From Hymenobacter setariae (lineage in GTDB: Bacteria; Bacteroidota; Bacteroidia; Cytophagales; Hymenobacteraceae): a DNA stretch of 64,000 nucleotides. A program made the position numbers and the translations under genes. Shown here in pieces: positions 58,401 to 64,000 of the stretch (within the stretch, counting starts at the first letter, position 1; every line of letters starts with the position of its first letter). The stretch spans positions 186,001 to 250,000 of the forward strand of contig NZ_VMRJ01000001.1 of the NCBI RefSeq assembly GCF_007713685.1. The letters are read 5' to 3'. The notes beneath the pieces are model-generated. The model was not told the DNA's origin and ran no database searches. It saw only the letters and a program-made list of their open reading frames with translations.

Positions 58401-58712
58401 TGGCAGGGTAAGGCCTTCTTGCTGCTGGCTGATGTGTACACCGCCCAGGGCGACACCTACCAGGCGCGGGCTACCCTGAACTCGATTATCGACAATAAAT
58501 TCCCGGTTGCGGACATCGTGGCTGGCGCTCGCCAGCGCCTCAACGCCCTGCCCGCCAGCGACGACGCGCCCGCTACGGCCCCCGCCGCGCCGGCCAAAAC
58601 CACGCCCGTTAAGCCCGCTGCTCCCGCCAAAGCGGCCCCAGCAGCACCTAAGGCTACCGCACCTAAAGCACCGGCCCGCACTCCCGTCACCAAGCCCAGC
58701 ACCCGCCCCTAA
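55485..58712 (+). CDS. Giant tetratricopeptide-repeat protein
   Basis: A 1075-residue secreted protein (signal MKQLPRLALAASLAAPLALA, cleaved near AHAQQ). Almost the whole length is TPR-type helical pairs with A/G-Y-P wording, for example AERYFQEGLDLFDRQQYGAA, AAYHLGLSYLQAGQKTAALP, RAAAQVLRGEIYSVGQQYPE, ARYGLGYAYYNTKQYDKAQP, ADSYLKTGDKATALPQL. I count well over 15 pairs by eye. The end is a Lys/Ala/Pro tail (AAPKATAPKAPARTPVTKP). It probably scaffolds envelope complexes. It is 17 bases from the barrel gene and begins a unit ending in Tol/Ton genes. Confidence 0.88.
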   Translation: MKQLPRLALAASLAAPLALASPTAHAQQTQTFTAAERYFQEGLDLFDRQQYGAAQQAFQLYLRQAPQRVNEQSGPADVSGRLERLADAEYYYAVSGLYLLHPDAEGLILAFAQQHPTHPRAAVAYFELAKFYFDQKNYGQARAYFLKVAPANLSADQRAESDFKLAYSHYELKEYDQARLLFDRNKKQPGPYRAASAYYAGYLAYQAGEYPAARQDLLAAADTEPYRSAVPVLITQIYYKEGDYDGLITYASRALQQTPPPQSADEVSLLVGDAYYQKQDYKQAGTYFDQYASGRQGKIDPSLQYKIGFANYKQGDYKNAIANLKPVATRRDSLGQNAAYHLGLSYLQAGQKTAALPALDAARQSTLQKDVAENATLRYAQVQYELGNQPDVIAALKDFRQKYPRSKSQPLVDQLLSDSFLASTDYQQALTYLDGVQDRGNTLNGTYQRIAYARAAMLYNDGKYAEALPLLDKSLQYPQDDALRAAAQVLRGEIYSVGQQYPEAITAYAAAARSAREGGVAADETQYVQLARYGLGYAYYNTKQYDKAQPQFKAYLADPAAKPTDPNYYDTTLRLGDTYYVAKDYQSALAQYDKVIQANAPDKDYAYYQKGVTLGLLGRKDEAATTLSTLLKANPNSRYAEQAVFQQAQLDFQAGDYAPAAEGFTRLIQNRPNSPLLADAYQRRGVAYANLEQQEKAVADFRKVLADYPRSSAAQPALYGLQESLTALGRTEEVDQALAAFKTQNPDSKATESVEFEAAKSLYLAEKYKLALPRLQAYLKQYPDNALAPDARFFLADSYLKTGDKATALPQLKAVVTENKSEFVNRAVGRVADLELENKNYPEAIIYYGRLRTASSNRREVATATLGLLRSYYDSGDFAGARRTATELSTLAGATATATNTALLYLGKADYQLGNLDQAATELAATVTAAPSDVTGAEAQYTLAEVRFKQQQYDEAIKEAFKVNSAYSAYELWQGKAFLLLADVYTAQGDTYQARATLNSIIDNKFPVADIVAGARQRLNALPASDDAPATAPAAPAKTTPVKPAAPAKAAPAAPKATAPKAPARTPVTKPSTRP

Positions 58713-58729
58713 CTTGATTAGCACCTCCG

Positions 58730-60568
58730 ATGCGTAAAAATGGTATAATGAAACGTTTAGAAGTGAGTAAATCAAGTTTTAGTGTAAGTGTTCGGCGTTC
58801 GCTACTGCTGGCCGCTGGCCTGAGCGGTGCCACCGCCCTAGGTGCCCAGGCGCAAGCCCAGCCTAGCCGCGGCCGGCCGCGGGGTACCATTCAGGACGCC
58901 GAGATTGAGATTGTGAAAGACCGGGTGAACACGCTGCCCGAGGCAACGCGCAACTTCGAGAAAATCCGGTTGGCCCCGCCGCCCAAGCCCACCCGTACGG
59001 TCACCTACACGTACCCCGATTTTCGGTTGCCCGCCACCCGCCTCAATACCGCGATACCGGTGCTGCCCATCGCGCCCGAGGCCCCGAGCCTGCTCACTGG
59101 CAACTACCTCAAGCTGGGCATCGGCAACTATGGCACCGTGTACGGCCGTGCCCACCTGCACTCGACCCGCAACGAGAAGTATAGCTATGGCCTCGACCTG
59201 CGCCACCAAAGCTCGGCCAATGGTCCCGTCGATGGCAGCAACTCGGCCACTACCCAGAGCAGCGCCGCTCTTACCGGCGAGGTGTACCAGGGCAACGCTG
59301 CCCTAGGGGCCAGCCTCGACTACGGCCGCGAGCGCTACCACTTCTATGGCTATGACGCCAGTAAGCTCACGAGCACGCCCGACAAGGGCAGCATCGAGCA
59401 AACCTTCAACCGCTTCGGGGCCCGGGCTTACGCCCGCAACCGCGCCCCCGATGCCGCCATTCAGTACGACCTAGGTCTGGGCTACAAGTACTGGAAGGAC
59501 GCCTACACGTCGTCGGAAGGCAATTTCTTCCTGGATGGCAAGCTCGGTTACGCGCTCAGCGAAACCAGCAAGCTGACCTTGCAGGGCGAGGCGTCGTTCA
59601 TCACGGAGAAGGAAGACCTGGCCGCTATAACCCCTCCCGGGACCGTTAGTAACATCAGCCGCACCCGCAACTTTGTGCAGGTGACGCCCGCCTACGAGCT
59701 GGCCGGCAAAACAGGCGTTTCGCTGACCCTAGGGGCCACCTTCGGCTATTCGAGTGAGCCCAACACCGTGCCCGGCGGCAGCACCGACCAGCTCAACGGC
59801 GTGCCCAAGACTGCCGTCTACCCGGCCGTGCGCATTGGCTACGCCTTGGTACCGGAGAAACTCCAGATTTACGGTGGCCTAGGGGGCGCTTTGCAGCGCG
59901 TGACGCGCTACGACCTCACGCAAGAAAATCCCTGGTTAGCCCGCGGCGCCAGCCAGACCGTGGCCGACGCCCACCAGGGCGTATCGGTGTATGGCGGCTT
60001 TACGGCAGCTCCGGCCAGTGGGCTCGAAGTGGCGGCCCGCGCCACCTTCAGCCGCTCGCGCAACCTGTACTTCTACCGCAACTCGCTCACCGATACCACC
60101 AAGTTTGACCTGGTGTACGACCAGGAAAGCATCGGCGTAGCCAACGTGCATGCCGAGGTGCTCTACAGTGCCGCCGAAAAGGTGCGGGTAGGCCTCAAGG
60201 CCGACTTCAACCACTATGGCGTGAAGAACCTGAACCAGGCGTTTGGGCGGCCGTCGTTCATCGGTACGCTCTACGGCACGTACAATGCCACCGACAAGCT
60301 GTTACTCGGCGCCAACCTCTACTATTATGCGCCTAAATACGGCATCGGCTACCTCACCAACCTCGTGAATGGCATCCCCGTTCAGGAGGTCATTAGCCGC
60401 CAAACTAACTCCGTCGTAGACCTTAGCTTGCGCGCCGATTACCGCATTACCCCAAAATTCAGCATCTTTGCAATGGGGAACAACCTCACCAACCGCCACT
60501 ATCAGCGCTACCTGAACTATCAAAGCCAGGGTATCAATGTGATTGGCGGCGCCGCCTACAGCTTTTAG
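58730..60568 (+). CDS. Outer-membrane beta-barrel protein, TonB-receptor-like, no plug domain
   Basis: A 612-residue protein with a signal peptide (RRSLLLAAGLSGATALGAQA). After a 100-residue polar segment (PSRGRPRGTIQDAEIEIVKD) the rest alternates two-residue strands typical of a barrel: YLKLGIGNYGTVYGRAHLHS, YSYGLDLRHQSSANGP, LTLGATFGYSSEPNTVPGG, KVRVGLKADFNHYGVKNL, ending in PKFSIFAMGNNLTNRHYQRY and the C-terminal aromatic AYSF. The final 'NNLTNRHYQ' wording is like TonB-dependent receptors, but no TonB box or plug is seen. The function and ligand are unknown. A start at the Met seven codons on (58748) is also possible. Confidence 0.8.
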   Translation: MRKNGIMKRLEVSKSSFSVSVRRSLLLAAGLSGATALGAQAQAQPSRGRPRGTIQDAEIEIVKDRVNTLPEATRNFEKIRLAPPPKPTRTVTYTYPDFRLPATRLNTAIPVLPIAPEAPSLLTGNYLKLGIGNYGTVYGRAHLHSTRNEKYSYGLDLRHQSSANGPVDGSNSATTQSSAALTGEVYQGNAALGASLDYGRERYHFYGYDASKLTSTPDKGSIEQTFNRFGARAYARNRAPDAAIQYDLGLGYKYWKDAYTSSEGNFFLDGKLGYALSETSKLTLQGEASFITEKEDLAAITPPGTVSNISRTRNFVQVTPAYELAGKTGVSLTLGATFGYSSEPNTVPGGSTDQLNGVPKTAVYPAVRIGYALVPEKLQIYGGLGGALQRVTRYDLTQENPWLARGASQTVADAHQGVSVYGGFTAAPASGLEVAARATFSRSRNLYFYRNSLTDTTKFDLVYDQESIGVANVHAEVLYSAAEKVRVGLKADFNHYGVKNLNQAFGRPSFIGTLYGTYNATDKLLLGANLYYYAPKYGIGYLTNLVNGIPVQEVISRQTNSVVDLSLRADYRITPKFSIFAMGNNLTNRHYQRYLNYQSQGINVIGGAAYSF

Positions 60569-60570
60569 CC

Positions 60571-60655
60571 TTAATGGTTAATGGTTAATTATCAATGGTT
60601 AACGCCGTTGATATGCTGCCATTAATTAACCATTAACAACTAACCATTAACCACT
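60571..60655. repeat. Inverted word-repeat (TTAATGGTTAA type)
   Basis: TTAATGGTTAATGGTTAATT (60571-60590) and AATTAACCATTAAC with ACTAACCATTAACC (60624-60653) form inverted arms around ACGCCGTTGATATGCTG. The whole gap before the HU/SPOR gene is composed of this word. Confidence 0.75.
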
Positions 60656-60660
60656 AAAAA

Positions 60661-61929
60661 ATGAACCTTTCCGACCACCTGCGCCCACTACTCCGCGAGC
60701 ACGACTGCGTGATAATTCCGGATTTCGGGGGCCTCGTGGCCGAGTATGCACCGGCCCGCGTGCAACTCGCCGGCCGGCACCTACTGAGCCCACCCACCCG
60801 CCACGTGGCCTTCAACCAAGCCCTGACTCGCAACGATGGCCTGCTGCTTGATGCCCTGCGCCAGCACCTAGGGCTCTCGGCCGCCGAGGCCCGCGAGCAG
60901 CTGCGCCAGGCCGTGGCCGCGCTGCACCAGGAGTTGCAAGCCCAGCAGCGTATCGAGCTGCCCGGCGTTGGTGTGTTTCGGCAGTTGGCGGGCCGCGGCT
61001 TGCAGTTTGAATACACTGGCACCGAAAATCTTTTTGCGGCCGCCTACGGCCTGCCCGAGCTTACGGCGCACCCCATCGCTGTCATTGACGCTCGCCAAGC
61101 TCGCGAGCAGCAAGCGCAGCTAGTACCACGCCTGCGCTCGGCCGCTACTCGCAGCAACCGTGTGTCCCTAGTCGTGGCGGTCAAACGTGGGGGAATCATT
61201 GGGCTGGCTGCTGGGGTAGTAGCAGGGATTATCTCCTTCCTGTCTCTACATCCGCAGGTGGTGCCCGTGGCCTGGCAAGGCTACCTGCCCCGCTGGGAGC
61301 AGTTGAGCACCGCGCCCGTGCCGCAGCAGGCTGCCTTTGCCACCGCGCCGCTCAGCGCGCCAGCCACACCAATTGCGAAGGCTTTCGAAGAGAAAGTTGA
61401 AATGCCAACGGTGATACTCAAAACTGTGCCCGTACCCGCCGCTGAGCCAGCAGCGGTAGCACCAAAACCAGCCACTGCCAAGCCCGAAGTAGCAGTCAAG
61501 CCTGTGGTAGCGGCAGTAGCTAAGCCCACGGTAGCCGCAGCGGCCAAGCCCGCTGTTAAGCCTGTTGTGAGTGTGAAAGATAGCAAAGCCTTAATGGTGG
61601 CTCCGGCCGTAGCTAAAGCCACCGCTGCTGTGGCTAGCCCGGCCAAAGCAGCGTCTTCGTCGACTCCTACAATTAAAGCGCGGACTGGTCGTTTCTACAT
61701 CGTGGTGGGCGCCTACACTTCGCTGGCTGGTGCGCAACGCGGCCGCCAGGGCGTGGTGCACGCCGGCCGGCCAGCGCCCATGACTAAGATTATCGCGCCC
61801 TTCCCCGGCACGAATAAGTACCGCATTTCGGCCGCCGACTTTGCTACTTATGGCGAGGCGCTGGCCGCTGCCGCACAGCTGCGCCAGAACCCGCATCTTG
61901 ACAAAGGCCTGTCTGTATTTCCATACTAA
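60661..61929 (+). CDS. HU-CCDC81/SPOR-domain protein
   Basis: A 422-residue protein combining an N-terminal pair of HU-like CCDC81 domains (HLRPLLREHDCVIIPDFGGL, RHVAFNQALTRNDGLLLDAL, and RIELPGVGVFRQLAGRGLQF) with one membrane helix (IIGLAAGVVAGIISFLSLHP), a long Ala/Pro/Lys linker and a C-terminal SPOR domain (GRFYIVVGAYTSLAGAQRGR, KYRISAADFATYGEALAAAA). SPOR binds denuded peptidoglycan at the septum. The architecture is standard for Bacteroidota and points to a cell-division or envelope role. It precedes the TolQ/TolR pair. Confidence 0.9.
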   Translation: MNLSDHLRPLLREHDCVIIPDFGGLVAEYAPARVQLAGRHLLSPPTRHVAFNQALTRNDGLLLDALRQHLGLSAAEAREQLRQAVAALHQELQAQQRIELPGVGVFRQLAGRGLQFEYTGTENLFAAAYGLPELTAHPIAVIDARQAREQQAQLVPRLRSAATRSNRVSLVVAVKRGGIIGLAAGVVAGIISFLSLHPQVVPVAWQGYLPRWEQLSTAPVPQQAAFATAPLSAPATPIAKAFEEKVEMPTVILKTVPVPAAEPAAVAPKPATAKPEVAVKPVVAAVAKPTVAAAAKPAVKPVVSVKDSKALMVAPAVAKATAAVASPAKAASSSTPTIKARTGRFYIVVGAYTSLAGAQRGRQGVVHAGRPAPMTKIIAPFPGTNKYRISAADFATYGEALAAAAQLRQNPHLDKGLSVFPY

Positions 61930-62034
61930 GCAGGGCCAGCGGCCGGCCTTCTAGCGGCTGGCTGCTCCATGACTACGCTTCTCAAGTCACTGGCCAGTCG
62001 CTGGTGGCTAACTGCCTACTTTCCCTCCCGCTGA

Positions 62035-62742
62035 ATGTCCGTTTTTCTGCTGCAAGCCGGCCCTGCCCTCACTACCGTAGCCACCGACACGGCCGCCGCC
62101 CACGCCAATGCCATGGCCAACGCGGCCCCGGGCCTTTCGCTTATCGACCTGATACTGAAAGGGGGCTGGATAATGCTGCCCATCTTCGCACTGCTCATCG
62201 TCTCGATTTACATCATTGCCGAGCGCTACCTCACTATTCGTAGCGCGGGCGGCAACCCCGAGTCGTTTATGACGGGCATTCGCTCCTTGATGGTGAAAGG
62301 GGACTTGCAGGGTGCCAAGCTTTACTGCGCCCAGAACCCGTCGCCGCTGGCCCGCATGGTAGAAAAGGGCCTGCGCCGCATCGGGCTGCCCATAACCGAG
62401 ATTGAGGCTAGCGTCGAGAACGTAGGCAAGATTGAGATTGCCCGCCTCGAAAAGAACATCAGCATCCTAGGTATCATCGCGGGCATTGCGCCCATGCTGG
62501 GCTTCGTAGGTACGATTATCGGCGTTATTAAAATCTTCTACGCTATCAGCAGCAGCGGCGAGTTTGGCATTACCCAGATTGCGGGCGGCCTTTACACCAA
62601 GATGGTAACCTCGGCGGCCGGCCTCATTGTGGGTATTATTGCCCACATTGGCTACCACTGGCTCAGCATCTTGGTCGAGCGCATGGTTTTCCGCATGGAA
62701 AACTCGGCCATCGAGTTCATGGACATTCTTCAGGATAATTAA
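62035..62742 (+). CDS. MotA/TolQ/ExbB proton-channel protein
   Basis: A 235-residue inner-membrane proton channel of the TolQ/ExbB family. Three membrane helices are visible: GGWIMLPIFALLIVSIYIIA, ISILGIIAGIAPMLGFVGTI and TSAAGLIVGIIAHIGYHWLS. The conserved GxAPMLGFVGTIIGVI and the QIAGGLYTKMVTSAAGLIVG stretch line the channel. It should form a pentamer energising an ExbD/TolR dimer. The N-terminal 35 residues are an unusual Thr/Ala extension after a short hydrophobic start. It is followed by the TolR/ExbD gene and a TonB-like gene. Confidence 0.93.
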   Translation: MSVFLLQAGPALTTVATDTAAAHANAMANAAPGLSLIDLILKGGWIMLPIFALLIVSIYIIAERYLTIRSAGGNPESFMTGIRSLMVKGDLQGAKLYCAQNPSPLARMVEKGLRRIGLPITEIEASVENVGKIEIARLEKNISILGIIAGIAPMLGFVGTIIGVIKIFYAISSSGEFGITQIAGGLYTKMVTSAAGLIVGIIAHIGYHWLSILVERMVFRMENSAIEFMDILQDN

Positions 62743-62823
62743 GAATTATGAATTAAAAATTATGAGTTGATTTTGCTGCAGTAGCGGGTCAACTCATGAT
62801 TCATAGTTTTTAATTCATAATTC
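62743..62823. repeat. Inverted word-repeat (AATTATGAATT type)
   Basis: GAATTATGAATTAAAAATTA (62743-62762) and TTTTTAATTCATAATTC (62807-62823) are inverted around a GCTGCAGTAGCGGGTC centre, with further arms ATGAGTTGA and TCAACTCAT. It shares the word with 29861-30000. Confidence 0.75.
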
Positions 62824-62830
62824 AAACGCA

Positions 62831-63253
62831 GTGAATCTCTCCCGCCGCCGCCACGCTTCTTCGCACGTCGAGACTAGCTCGATGAACGACATCATGTTCT
62901 TCCTGATGTTGTTCTTCCTGATTGTGTCTACGATGGTGAATCCCAACGTTATCAAGCTGCTGCTGCCTAATGCCAAGAGCAGCAAGCAGGTGATGAAGCA
63001 GCCCATTACGGTGAGCATCAACGCGGCCGGTGAGTACTTCGTCAATAAAAAGCCTGCTACCGCCGCTACACTCGAGTCCGAACTGCGGGCCCTCATCCCG
63101 GCCGACGCGCCCGCCGAAGCCCAGCCCACGGTAGTGCTGCGCGTAGATGCCGGTTTGAACGTGCAGAAACTGGTAGATGTACTCGAAATTGGTAACCGTC
63201 TAAAGATGAAAATGGTAATGGCAACGCAGTCGCAGCAAGCCGCGGGAAAATAG
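62831..63253 (+). CDS. ExbD/TolR-family protein
   Basis: A 140-residue inner-membrane protein. SSMNDIMFFLMLFFLIVSTM is the single helix with the conserved Asp (the proton-carrying residue), followed by a periplasmic domain (ITVSINAAGEYFVNKKPATA, VVLRVDAGLNVQKLVDVLEI) of the ExbD fold. It starts with GTG at 62831. Together with the upstream TolQ/ExbB gene and the following TonB-like gene it forms an energising system for outer-membrane transport or for Tol-Pal. Confidence 0.92.
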   Translation: MNLSRRRHASSHVETSSMNDIMFFLMLFFLIVSTMVNPNVIKLLLPNAKSSKQVMKQPITVSINAAGEYFVNKKPATAATLESELRALIPADAPAEAQPTVVLRVDAGLNVQKLVDVLEIGNRLKMKMVMATQSQQAAGK

Positions 63254-63261
63254 TAAAGCCG

Positions 63262-63370
63262 TAGTTGCTATGCTGAGCTTGCGAAGCATGTTGTCACCGC
63301 TGATTTTAAGTATAAATAAGTAGTAGTTGAGCATTGCGAACGCGATAAGTTGCTTCGCAAGCTCAGCATG
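63262..63370. repeat. Inverted-repeat element of the GAAGCAT family
   Basis: ATGCTGAGCTTGCGAAGCA (63270-63288) is exactly inverted at 63351-63369 with a 62-base centre. Flanks GTTG..GTTGTC are partly symmetric. It is related to 44599-44697. The second arm overlaps a possible ATG (63368) of the next gene. Confidence 0.8.
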
Positions 63371-63382
63371 ACACAACAAACT

Positions 63383-64000
63383 ATGGCCCTCGACTATCCC
63401 GAAGAGCACCGGCGCGAAGCCCTAGGTATCACGGCGGCGGTCGTGCTGCTGCTGGCGCTCGTGTGCTTCTTTTTGAAGTTTAGCGGCCCCAACCCCCCGC
63501 TAACTACCCTAGGTGGCGATGGCGTGGAGCTGAACTATGGCCTCGACGAGGCCGGCTCGGGCGATGTGCAAACCATGGCCGCGGCCAACGCCTCGCCCAA
63601 CCGCGAAGACTCGCGCCCCGCCGCAGCCCAGCCCGACCCTACACCGCAGCCAGTGCAGCCACGTGTAGAAGCTACCCCTGCGCCCCAACCCGAAACCCAG
63701 GAAAAAGTAATCACCAGCGAGGCTGAGGACGCTGAAGTGGCCGCTCCACCCGTGGAGAAACCTGTCGCGAAGCCCGCGCGGCCCGTCGAGCCCGTGCGCG
63801 AAACGCCCGCGCCCCCCAAGCCCCGCGAGCAGCCCCGGGCCCTATACACGCCTAAGGGCAGCGCCAATGGCACGGCCGGCGGCAACGGGGTAGCAGGCAC
63901 CAGCAATGCGCCCACGGGCAATAGTAATGGCGACCGCCCTGGCACCGTAGGCGACCAAGGCGACCGCAACGGCTCGCTCGATGCCAAGGCCCTCTATGGA
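63383..64000 (+). CDS. TonB-like energy transducer (C-terminus beyond window)
   Basis: 206 residues are visible and the frame is still open at 64000. A short cytoplasmic start (MALDYPEEHRREALG) leads to one membrane helix ITAAVVLLLALVCFFLKFSG, then a long periplasmic Pro/Ala/Glu region with Pro-Arg/Lys repeats (PVEKPVAKPARPVEPVRETP) and a Gly/Asn-rich stretch, as in TonB and TolA-like proteins. The receptor-contacting C-terminal domain lies outside. It follows the TolQ and TolR genes. Another in-frame ATG at 63368 falls inside the repeat arm; ATG 63383 is preferred. Confidence 0.82.
   Translation, partial: MALDYPEEHRREALGITAAVVLLLALVCFFLKFSGPNPPLTTLGGDGVELNYGLDEAGSGDVQTMAAANASPNREDSRPAAAQPDPTPQPVQPRVEATPAPQPETQEKVITSEAEDAEVAAPPVEKPVAKPARPVEPVRETPAPPKPREQPRALYTPKGSANGTAGGNGVAGTSNAPTGNSNGDRPGTVGDQGDRNGSLDAKALYG

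Noticed and set aside
63535..63987. Minus-strand 150-codon frame at the right edge
   Set aside because: It is antisense to the Pro/Ala-rich TonB-like gene and is itself low complexity.

Overview
The window reads as a chromosomal segment of a GC-rich member of the Bacteroidota, most likely Hymenobacter or a close relative in Hymenobacteraceae. The evidence is the LpxC-FabZ fusion, a type IX secretion (T9SS) C-terminal domain, promoters of the TAnnTTTG type, an Hc1-type histone-like protein, a serine-palmitoyltransferase-like enzyme, weak Shine-Dalgarno sequences and frequent TTG/GTG starts. Genus is an inference; no rRNA or tRNA gene is visible. No prophage, transposase or CRISPR array was seen.

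Layout. 1-4.1 kb: end of an FKBP isomerase, a 44-residue membrane peptide, a DinB-fold protein, a SnoaL-like protein, MtgA and an App1-type phosphatase. 4.2-8.8 kb: topoisomerase IB, then two divergently transcribed paralogous kinase-like lipoproteins. 8.9-13 kb: lipid A block lpxD, lpxC-fabZ, lpxA plus an orphan ABC ATPase. 13-18 kb: small phosphatase, YqaE/Pmp3, DEAD-box helicase, YihY, DUF2062, SseB. 18-19.7 kb: lipoprotein, SCO and cytochrome c operon, probably linked to terminal oxidase copper handling. 19.8-31 kb: aldo/keto reductase, carboxylesterase, tilS, accC, serine-palmitoyltransferase-like gene, Hc1, tyrS, holA. 31-34 kb: a three-gene neighbourhood sharing one membrane-anchor module, two members carrying a DUF2383 (PA2169-type) domain, with an R2K ATP-grasp gene between them. 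34-48 kb: secreted proteins, an M28 peptidase and a carbohydrate-flavoured stretch (Gfo/Idh, GH92, GH1, SDR, FucP-type transporter). 48.6-54 kb: a 14-repeat RCC1 protein with a T9SS tail and an osmoprotectant ABC transporter whose substrate-binding domain appears circularly permuted. 55-64 kb: a cell-envelope block of SMP-30-like lipoprotein, giant TPR protein, beta-barrel, HU-CCDC81/SPOR protein, TolQ/ExbB, TolR/ExbD and a truncated TonB-like gene.

Features that stand out at the DNA level are a large excess of the palindrome CCTAGG (often read as Leu-Gly, CTA-GGN), promoters placed so close to the ATG that leaderless mRNAs are expected, intergenic inverted repeats built from reiterated short words, and a mobile-looking inverted-repeat family present three times. 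The most original protein-level observations are the permuted binding domain (51349-52941), the kinase/pseudokinase-like lipoprotein pair (5390-8785), and the shared anchor of the 31-34 kb genes.
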